Below, piece after piece: positions 57,668-64,000 of a stretch of DNA of 64,000 bases. Source of the stretch: Thiobacillus denitrificans DSM 12475 (GTDB lineage: Bacteria; Pseudomonadota; Gammaproteobacteria; Burkholderiales; Thiobacillaceae). The stretch lies in NCBI RefSeq assembly GCF_000376425.1, contig NZ_AQWL01000003.1, positions 89,894 to 153,893 on the forward strand, written 5' to 3'. Position 1 is the stretch's first letter. Every line of letters begins with the position of its first letter. The translations under genes were made by a program, and so were the position numbers. A model generated the notes under the pieces. The model was given only the letters and a program-made list of their open reading frames with translations. It did no database searches and was not told the DNA's origin.

Positions 57668-58753
57668 TCAACGCGCAACCGGGATGGTCAACACCGGTGA
57701 TCCTCGCCCTGAATTGCCTTCGTCCAGCCGAAGGCCGATGAGCGCCTGAAGAATCATGAATGCCTGCTTGCTCCGGGCATCGCGTGCGTCTACATAGAGC
57801 CACCACCCCTTGTGCATCGTCGCGACCGACGCGCGGGAGGGGCGATCGCGCGACGAATGTATGGCAATCAGCGCGGGCATCCCGGCTTTCACGGACGAAC
57901 GCGCCAGCCCCTCGGACAGGTGAGCGTCGGGCACTTCGACGCCCGATCCGGCCGCCTCGATGATCTCCAGCGCCGAGGGCGTCTCCAGGTCGACGACGTC
58001 TGTCCTCGGCTCGCCTACGAAGAACCGGAGCGGCAAAGCGATGTGATCCCGGTTTTTACTACGTTCCTGGATGCCGAGCACCTGAAGCAGCGCGCCAATC
58101 TTGTTCGCTTCGGCTTGCGTGAAGTTGTGTAGCAGCATCTGGTACTGCCTGTCGCCCGACCGCACGATGTCGAGCCTGCCCCGCTCCCGCAGCCACCCGT
58201 AGAGATCGACGAAGCGGTTGAATGCGTTCCCGCCGTCGACCACGGGCTGCGACGAGAACAACGGGTTCACGATCCCGTTCGCCCGTCGCACCAGCATTCG
58301 CAGCACTTCGACTTCCTCGGTGCTCATGCGGCTCAGAAGCAACGCCTGCTCGGCGCTAACCGGCGACAGCATCCGTTCGATGAACTGCTCGCCGCGCATG
58401 GGCACGTACGAGATGGTCGGGTTCTCCTCGTAGGTCACACCGGCACTGAACGGGACAAGGTTCCCTTGGTAATCGCCGCTCGGCCCGATCCGGACGTCGG
58501 TGCCCGCCGATGCGCCGATGCGCAGACTGGCGGTCACGCTCGACACGGCGAGGATACCGAACGTTTCGTCGTACCGCCGGCGGACGATGATCGACAGGAT
58601 CTGTTCATCCTCGGTCGCATTGATCACCGTGTTATATGCGGATCGACCATTGTTCAATGCGGCAGGCCCGACTGCAGCACAGCCTTGCAGGGCCACGAGG
58701 AGCAAGGAAAGAACCGTCGCGCGCTTCGCGCTCGCTTGTTTCGGTGTACGCAT
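57668..58753 (-). CDS. Orphan lipoprotein of unknown function
   Basis: A 361-residue protein with a signal peptide and lipobox (LLVALQGC, cysteine about residue 25). Two blocks stand out: EDEQILSIIVRRRYDETFGILAVSSV near 48-73 and WWLYVDARDARSKQAFMILQALIGLRL near 315-341. No family recognised from memory. A GGAGG site lies close to the ATG. It is flanked by a gap of 104 bp on the pirin side and 58 bp on the kinase side, and reads as an acquired single gene. Confidence 0.65.
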   Translation of the reverse strand: MRTPKQASAKRATVLSLLLVALQGCAAVGPAALNNGRSAYNTVINATEDEQILSIIVRRRYDETFGILAVSSVTASLRIGASAGTDVRIGPSGDYQGNLVPFSAGVTYEENPTISYVPMRGEQFIERMLSPVSAEQALLLSRMSTEEVEVLRMLVRRANGIVNPLFSSQPVVDGGNAFNRFVDLYGWLRERGRLDIVRSGDRQYQMLLHNFTQAEANKIGALLQVLGIQERSKNRDHIALPLRFFVGEPRTDVVDLETPSALEIIEAAGSGVEVPDAHLSEGLARSSVKAGMPALIAIHSSRDRPSRASVATMHKGWWLYVDARDARSKQAFMILQALIGLRLDEGNSGRGSPVLTIPVAR

Positions 58754-58857
58754 TCAGCCTCCTCGAAGCGCGCGACGAGCGCGTATCAATATTAGGTTGC
58801 CGGCGCGGCAAGGCACGTCAGGCTGATTTCGACGGCCGACAGACGCAGCCATGGTGG

Positions 58858-59553
58858 TCACGCCGGATCTCCTCCCGCCGCACGTTCTTGCTCAGCCCGG
58901 CTCGATTCCGGCACTGCACCCGCCCCCAGGTCGAAAAGCAGGATATCTGCCTTCTGCAGGGGCTTCAGCGTGATGCCACCTTCATTGATGGCCCTGATGC
59001 TTTCACCCACTCGCAGCGGGGTGCCATTCACTTGCACGCCGCCTCTCAGGACGTACACGAGCACGTTGTGATCGCGTCCGATCGGATATTCGATCAATTG
59101 GCCGACACCGAGAATAGCCGCGTAAAGGCAGACGTCCTGCCACAGATTCAGCGAACCGCCACGCCGGTCCCGTGAAACAAGCGGGCGCAATCGACCTTGC
59201 ATGTCGGCAGGCGAGAATGATCGCCGTTGATAGGCTGGCGGGAGGCCGAGGTATTTCGGGGAAATCCAGATCTGTGCGAACTCGACACCCTCCGTCGCGG
59301 AGTGGCTGAACTCGCTGTGCATGATGCCGGAGCCGCTGGACATGACCTGGACGTCGTAGGGCTTGAGCACCATCCGGTTGCCAAGCGAGTCTTTGTGCTC
59401 CAGTGCCCCACTGATGACATACGACACGATTTCCAGATCCCCGTGGCCGTGCAGGCCAAACCCGAAGCCGGGCCGCCAGCGATCATGATTGAGCGCCCTG
59501 ACGGCGCCCCATGAACGCGCTCCGCCTATCTCGCGTGAAGTCAGGAGGGCCAT
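58858..59553 (-). CDS. Pirin family protein, N-terminally short
   Basis: A 231-residue pirin. The metal site is complete: GFGLHGHGDLEIVSYVISG (two His and a Glu) and SGSGIMHSEFSH (His). A normal pirin has about 40 more residues at the front (the RGHxxHGWL...HTFSFA strand); here the first usable ATG is at 59553, and the codons before it in this frame read as shadow of the transporter gene. So it is either a truncated copy or a short subfamily. Last gene of the 58.9-64 kb group; SD not obvious. Confidence 0.75.
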   Translation of the reverse strand: MALLTSREIGGARSWGAVRALNHDRWRPGFGFGLHGHGDLEIVSYVISGALEHKDSLGNRMVLKPYDVQVMSSGSGIMHSEFSHSATEGVEFAQIWISPKYLGLPPAYQRRSFSPADMQGRLRPLVSRDRRGGSLNLWQDVCLYAAILGVGQLIEYPIGRDHNVLVYVLRGGVQVNGTPLRVGESIRAINEGGITLKPLQKADILLFDLGAGAVPESSRAEQERAAGGDPA

Positions 59554-59563
59554 GCCGGTCGCG

Positions 59564-61219
59564 TCATCCTGCGATGGGGTCTGGAGAAACCCGCGATGCG
59601 ACTGCCGATTCGTCGTCCGTGGCAAGGAAATGCCTGACCGTGGGCAGCACGTCTCCCCGGTGCAGCGCGCGGATCCGATCCTGAAGCGCCCTGTCTGCGA
59701 CAGTGACACGCTCATGGTGACGCAGATGGGCCAGCCAGGAGGCTTCGAAGAAAACCTCAGTGAAATGGCCTGGAACCGCTGCATCCTCCATGATTCCCCA
59801 CTGCATTGCGCCGTTCCGGCGTCTTGCGGCCGAAAGTTCCGCCGTCAGGCGCAGGAAGGCCGCGGTATCTTCTGCTGCGATCCGGTATTCGACCGTGGTC
59901 ATGACCGGACCGCGATCGGGCCTCCCGTCGCTTGCGATCACGGGGGCCGGCCAGTGCATGGAGGGCGCGAGATCGAGCGCCTCACCCTGATTGAGCCTGA
60001 CGCGCCAGGTCAGCGGGATAGCCATCAGCGCACCGCCGGCCGCGGCCAGGAGCGCGACGGGGATGCCGAATTCCGTGGCGATCTTGCCCCAGAATGCGGA
60101 GCCTGCCGCCATCGCACCGAAGAAAACGGTCAGGAACAAGGACAGCCCGCGCGCGCGCACCCAGTTGGGCAGCGCGGTCTGCGCCGAAACGTGCAGGCTC
60201 GACAGGACGAATATCCAGGAGAGCCCCGCCAGCAATGACGCCAGCGCCGCGACGTAGGGGTTCGTGACGAGCGCAAAGGCGCAGAGCGTCGTTGCGGTGC
60301 CGAGAGTCCCGGCCGCAACGGTGCGGTCGGGCCCGAGGTGCGGCTTGACCTTGGTCAGCAGCAGGGCGCCCAGCACCGCCCCGATGCCGACGCAGCCGAG
60401 CAGGACGCCGTACAGCCGCGCATCGCCCTGCAACAGGGTCCTGGCGATGACGGGCAGCAAGGCCCAATAGGCGCTGGCGAACACGAAGAACGCCGCCGCC
60501 CGGAGCAGCGTGTCGCGCAACGGCGCGCTGTTCCAGGCATAGCGCAGGCCGATCAGCATGGCCTCGCCGATGCGCTCCTGCGGCAACGGCGAGGCCCTGG
60601 GCGGTTCGCCGCGCCACCACACGAGCGCGGCGACGATGGCGACGAAGCTGAGGGCGTTCAGCGCGAAAGGCGCGGCGACCCCCAGGGACACGATCAGCGC
60701 GCCGGCTAGCGCGGGGCCGATGGCCCGGCTGACATTGACGCCCATAGAGTTGAGCGCGATGGCGGCGGCGAGCTTCTCGCGCGGCACCAGTTGCGGGACG
60801 ATCGCTTGCCAGGCGGGTGCGATGAATGCCGCGCCGGCGCCAAGCAGAAACGTGAACAGCAGAAGCAGTTCGGCCGTCATGCGATCCAGCGCAACCAGCC
60901 CGGCAAGCACGGCGGCGGTCGACGCCATCAGGCCATTGACCAGGATGAGCAGCTTTCGGCGGTCGACGATGTCAGCCACCGCGCCGGCCGGCAGCGCCAG
61001 GAGAAAGATCGGCGCCGTCGTCGCCGCCTGTACCAGCGCGACCATGAAGGGATCCAGGACCAGGGTCGTCATCAGCCAGCCCGAGCCGACGTCGTTCATC
61101 CAGGTGCCGACGTTGGAGATCACCGTCGCCACCCAAAGCACGGCGAAGGCGTTCTCCCGGAATGGCGCCCAGGGCGAGACCGCGCTGTCAGATCCCGCTT
61201 TTTCCCGGTCCATACTCAT
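59564..61219 (-). CDS. MFS transporter (DHA3/EntS-like) with ABM-like C-terminal domain
   Basis: A 551-residue protein. Residues about 20-420 form 12 hydrophobic helices of the MFS_3 group (FAVLWVATVISNVGTWMNDVGSGW at the start). The last 110 residues (MTTVEYRIAAEDTAAFLRLTAELSA...) are hydrophilic and resemble the small alpha/beta barrel of antibiotic-biosynthesis-monooxygenase-type proteins. Such fused tails are known in the MFS_3 family. Substrate unknown. It lies 12 bp after the amidohydrolase gene. Confidence 0.85.
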   Translation of the reverse strand: MSMDREKAGSDSAVSPWAPFRENAFAVLWVATVISNVGTWMNDVGSGWLMTTLVLDPFMVALVQAATTAPIFLLALPAGAVADIVDRRKLLILVNGLMASTAAVLAGLVALDRMTAELLLLFTFLLGAGAAFIAPAWQAIVPQLVPREKLAAAIALNSMGVNVSRAIGPALAGALIVSLGVAAPFALNALSFVAIVAALVWWRGEPPRASPLPQERIGEAMLIGLRYAWNSAPLRDTLLRAAAFFVFASAYWALLPVIARTLLQGDARLYGVLLGCVGIGAVLGALLLTKVKPHLGPDRTVAAGTLGTATTLCAFALVTNPYVAALASLLAGLSWIFVLSSLHVSAQTALPNWVRARGLSLFLTVFFGAMAAGSAFWGKIATEFGIPVALLAAAGGALMAIPLTWRVRLNQGEALDLAPSMHWPAPVIASDGRPDRGPVMTTVEYRIAAEDTAAFLRLTAELSAARRRNGAMQWGIMEDAAVPGHFTEVFFEASWLAHLRHHERVTVADRALQDRIRALHRGDVLPTVRHFLATDDESAVASRVSPDPIAG

Positions 61220-61231
61220 GCCGCCGGGCCG

Positions 61232-63226
61232 TTAGAAGGCGAAGCACGAACAGCCGAGCGCGCCCCAGAAGCCCCCTTTGCTGCCCTCCGCTATGGGCAG
61301 GGGCGTGGCCCAGGCAATCTGGTGACGATGCCCGTGCACGGTACAGGCGCTGGCACACCCGTCGCTGCAGGCCCGGGTATCCTGGCGCAGCAGCGACGCT
61401 TTGCTGCCACTGGCCCGGTAGTGGCCGCCGAATTTTCGGACCGGAGACCAGTCCGGCATGACGGGTGGCAAAGGCGGATCCAGCCTGGCGAACTCGCCGT
61501 CCGCGTACACCACCTTTCCCCCCATGAGGGTCAGGACGGATTCGATGGCCTGGATCCGCTCCGGCGCTACCGTGAAATAGTCCTCCGAGAGCACAGCCAG
61601 GTCGGCATATTCGCCGACGCTCAGCGCCCCTTTCTGTTCCTGCTCGCCGGAAAACCAGCTGGAGCCCTTGGTCCACAAGTAGAGCGCCGTGTTGCGGTCC
61701 AGCAGGTTGTCGCCGCCGTACAGGGGAAGCCCGCCGAGCGTCTTGCCCGTGACCAGCCAGTAGAGCGCAACCCAGGGGTTGTAGCTGGCGACGCGGGTGG
61801 CGTCGGTTCCGGCACCCACGGGAACGCCCGCGGCGAGCATGGCCTTGACGGGCGGGGTGTGGCGAGCGGCCTTCTCGCCGTAGCGTGACACGAAATATTC
61901 GCCCTGGAAGGCCATGCGGTGCTGGATCGCGATGCCGCCGCCCAGCGCCCGGATGCGCTCGATGTTGCGCTGGCTGATGGTTTCGGCATGGTCGATGATG
62001 AAGCGCAGGCCGTCGAACGGCATCTCCCGGTTCACCCTCTCGAACACCGTGAGAAAGCGGCTGATGCTTTCGTCATAGGTGGCGTGGATGCGGAATGGCC
62101 AACGCTTCTCGACCAGCAGGCGGACGATGGCCTCCAGTTCCGACTCCATCACCGGGCCGAGGTCGGGGCGGGGCTCCAGGAAATTCTCGAAATCGCCCGC
62201 TGACCAGGTGAGGTTTTCTCCAGCCCCGTTCATGCGCAGCCGGTCGTCGCCCTGGCCGGGTTCGACCATCTTCGCCCAGTCGCGGAAGGACTGCAGTTCA
62301 GAACCGCTTTTCTGCGCGAACAGGTTGTAGGCGACGCGCACGGTGAGTTGATCCTGGTCGTGCAACTCCTGGATGACGCGGTAGTCGTCCGGGTAGTTCT
62401 GTCCGCCACCGCCGGCATCGATCACCGAGGTGATCCCCAGGCGGTTCATTTCGCGCATGTAGTGGCGGGTGGAATTGAGCTGGTACTCGTAGGGCAGCTT
62501 CGGGCCCTGGGCCAGGGCGGAATACAGGATCAGGGCGCTGGGCTTGGCCAGCAGCATGCCGGTGGCGTTCCCCCGCTTGTCGCGCTCGATGACGCCGCCG
62601 GGCGGGTTGGGCGTGTCCGCGCCAATGCCCAGCACGCGCAGCGCGGCCTGATTGAGCAGTACGCGCCCGTACAGATGCAGGACGAACACCGGCGTGTCCG
62701 GTGCGGCCTGGTTGATCTCGGCGAGCGTCGGCATGCGCCGTTCGGCGAACTGGAATTCCGACCACCCGCCGACCACCCGCACCCATTGCGGGGCCGGCGT
62801 GCGGGCGGCCTGTTCGCGCAGCATGGAAAGGGCCGTGGCAAGCGAGGGCACGCCTTCCCAGCGCAATTCCATGTTGTAGTTCAGGCCGCCGCGGATCAGG
62901 TGGGTGTGGCTGTCGTTGAGCCCCGGGATGACGCGGCGTTTTCCCAGGTCGACGACCTGGGTATCCGCTTTCGCCAGTTTCATGATGTCGTCGTCCGTGC
63001 CGGTGGCCAGCACCCGCCCCGCGGTGAGGGCGATTGCGCTGACCTCGGGCTTGCGCGGATCGAGCGTGGTGATCCTGCCGTTGCGCAGGATCATGTCCGG
63101 CGTCGTCGTCTGCATCATGCGGCTGCCTTTCGCGAGAGCGCGTGTCGTGGAGGAAAATCCTGCGGTGGCCAGCATGGCGGCCTGGACGAAGCGACGGCGG
63201 CTGCCGTCAGGCGGATCCTGTGACAT
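61232..63226 (-). CDS. Tat-exported amidohydrolase with cysteine-rich tail
   Basis: A 664-residue amidohydrolase_3 (YtcJ-like) enzyme. A Tat signal with SRRRFVQAAMLATAGF starts near residue 9. The metal-site motif NDSHTHLIRGG is near 105, with HAT and HAE histidines later (FRIHATYDES, IIDHAETISQ). The final 50 residues carry six cysteines (ACSDGCASACTVHGH, then LGCSCFAF), unusual for the fold. A GGAGGAA site fixes the start. It precedes an MFS transporter, suggesting a peripheral catabolic or detoxification role. Confidence 0.85.
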   Translation of the reverse strand: MSQDPPDGSRRRFVQAAMLATAGFSSTTRALAKGSRMMQTTTPDMILRNGRITTLDPRKPEVSAIALTAGRVLATGTDDDIMKLAKADTQVVDLGKRRVIPGLNDSHTHLIRGGLNYNMELRWEGVPSLATALSMLREQAARTPAPQWVRVVGGWSEFQFAERRMPTLAEINQAAPDTPVFVLHLYGRVLLNQAALRVLGIGADTPNPPGGVIERDKRGNATGMLLAKPSALILYSALAQGPKLPYEYQLNSTRHYMREMNRLGITSVIDAGGGGQNYPDDYRVIQELHDQDQLTVRVAYNLFAQKSGSELQSFRDWAKMVEPGQGDDRLRMNGAGENLTWSAGDFENFLEPRPDLGPVMESELEAIVRLLVEKRWPFRIHATYDESISRFLTVFERVNREMPFDGLRFIIDHAETISQRNIERIRALGGGIAIQHRMAFQGEYFVSRYGEKAARHTPPVKAMLAAGVPVGAGTDATRVASYNPWVALYWLVTGKTLGGLPLYGGDNLLDRNTALYLWTKGSSWFSGEQEQKGALSVGEYADLAVLSEDYFTVAPERIQAIESVLTLMGGKVVYADGEFARLDPPLPPVMPDWSPVRKFGGHYRASGSKASLLRQDTRACSDGCASACTVHGHRHQIAWATPLPIAEGSKGGFWGALGCSCFAF

Positions 63227-63291
63227 GGTCTGTTTCCTCCATCGGATGGCAGCGTGCAAGGGACGGAGCGTCCCATTGCGCAGATCGGGGA

Positions 63292-63981
63292 CTACTTCGC
63301 CTTCGCCACTTCCGGTGCCAGGGTCGGGCCGTGGGCAACCCGTTCCGGTGCGTTATGCACCAGGGTATAGGCGTAATCCACGCCCATGCCGTAGGCGCCG
63401 CAATGCTCCTTGACGATATCGATGACGGCGTCGTAGGTGTCACGACGTGCCCAGTCGCGCTGCAGTTCGAGGAGGACCTGCAGCCAGGTCATGGGCACGG
63501 CGCCGACCTGGACCATCCGGTCCATCGCATACTTGTGGGCGTCGATGGAAGTGCCGCCCGAGGCGTCCGCCACCATGTAGATTTCGTAGCCGCCTTCCAG
63601 CATGGCCGAAAGCGCGAACGTCATGTTGCAGACCTCGGTCCACAGTCCCGAGACGACGATCTTCTTGCGACCGTTCCTGGCCAGCGCATCGCGCACTTTC
63701 TGGTCGTCCCAGGCGTTCATCGAGGTGCGTTCCAGGATGGGCGCCTCGGGGAAGACAGCGAGCAGTTCGGGGTAGGTAAAGCCGGAAAAGCTCCGGCTCT
63801 CGACCGTGGTGATGATGGCGGGAACATCGAATACCCTGGCGGTCTTGGCCAGGCCGACGGTGTTGTTCTTCAGGGCCTGGCGGTCGATGGACTGTACGCC
63901 GAAGGCCATCTGCGGCTGCTGGTCGATGAAGATGAACTGGCAGTTCTGTGGGGTCAGGAGTTCAAGCCTGGGGTCGCTCAT
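63292..63981 (-). CDS. Isochorismatase-family cysteine hydrolase (YcaC-like)
   Basis: A 229-residue hydrolase. The catalytic aspartate lies in FIFIDQQPQMAFG (Asp20) and the nucleophile in VSGLWTEVCNM (Cys118), with the non-proline cis peptide region GLWTE. An Asp-Cys pair fits the cysteine-hydrolase fold; the basic third residue is Arg in this sequence (ILERTSMNAW). Substrate unknown. It is the first gene of the 58.9-64 kb minus-strand group. The upstream 19 bp to the window edge cannot show a promoter. Confidence 0.88.
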   Translation of the reverse strand: MSDPRLELLTPQNCQFIFIDQQPQMAFGVQSIDRQALKNNTVGLAKTARVFDVPAIITTVESRSFSGFTYPELLAVFPEAPILERTSMNAWDDQKVRDALARNGRKKIVVSGLWTEVCNMTFALSAMLEGGYEIYMVADASGGTSIDAHKYAMDRMVQVGAVPMTWLQVLLELQRDWARRDTYDAVIDIVKEHCGAYGMGVDYAYTLVHNAPERVAHGPTLAPEVAKAK

Positions 63982-64000
63982 GGCGCGTTTCCTCTCGGTT

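Noticed and set aside
59567-59784. Longer N-terminus for the pirin
   Set aside because: The upstream residues read as shadow of the transporter gene and lack the normal pirin strand sequence.

Overview
The window comes from a GC-rich betaproteobacterium, most likely of the Nitrosomonadales/Thiobacillus type. The evidence is gene content: FlhDC together with FlhF/FlhG/FliA, an EpsD-family prolyl isomerase, a second-type Lon and RluB/ScpAB. The species assignment is inference. Nearly all of the first 39 kb and the last 14.5 kb is ordinary, densely packed chromosome with many ATGA start/stop overlaps.

Layout. (1) 1-4.1 kb, minus strand: an FAD oxidoreductase cut by the window edge, then an Atm1-type ABC exporter, a UMF1-family MFS protein and a GNAT acetyltransferase in one operon. 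(2) 4.1-6.5 kb, plus: an ArsC/Spx-like protein, dapE, prmB. (3) 6.6-11 kb, minus: a complete group 3b-like cytoplasmic [NiFe]-hydrogenase operon (iron-sulfur beta, flavin gamma, small delta, large alpha, maturation protease). (4) 11.2-17.7 kb: a MscS-like membrane protein, a DksA/TraR zinc-finger protein, scpA-scpB-rluB and a Lon protease. (5) 17.8-29.6 kb, minus: a flagellar block (flhD, flhC, a membrane methyltransferase, motA, motB, flhB, flhA, flhF, flhG, fliA and a second stator pair motC/motD). (6) 29.6-35.2 kb, minus: epsD-rfbBACD-manC, making dTDP-rhamnose and GDP-mannose for polysaccharide. (7) 35.2-38.8 kb: a candidate plus-strand small RNA with an anti-Shine-Dalgarno loop, a coiled-coil periplasmic protein, clpA and clpS.

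(8) 38.9-49.4 kb is an integrated element of about 10.5 kb lodged at the 3' end of a tRNA-Ser(CGA) gene. A 14-bp direct repeat of the tRNA end bounds it. It carries a tyrosine integrase, an AlpA-like regulator, a primase zinc-finger protein and a primase/helicase-type ATPase, and then a symmetric array of 9-bp iterons that looks like a replication origin. After that come a TerS-like HTH protein, an HK97-type major capsid protein, an M41-like zincin, a short tape-measure protein and several small unknown genes. No large terminase, portal, tail tube, baseplate, lysis gene or repressor is visible. This reads as a phage satellite that supplies its own capsid and tape measure, and it is the strongest candidate for an undescribed system here.

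(9) 49.5-57.6 kb: tRNA-Ser, mltF, serS, smc (partner of scpAB in region 4), queF and an FGGY kinase. (10) 57.7-64 kb, minus: an orphan lipoprotein, then an apparent accessory operon of isochorismatase-like hydrolase, Tat-exported amidohydrolase, MFS transporter with an ABM-like tail, and a truncated pirin.

Several regulatory sites fit their genes: a sigma28-type promoter before motAB, CTTGAAA heat-shock-like boxes before lon and clpS, a dyad in the flhDC leader, and paired CTTAGA repeats near both ends of the element.
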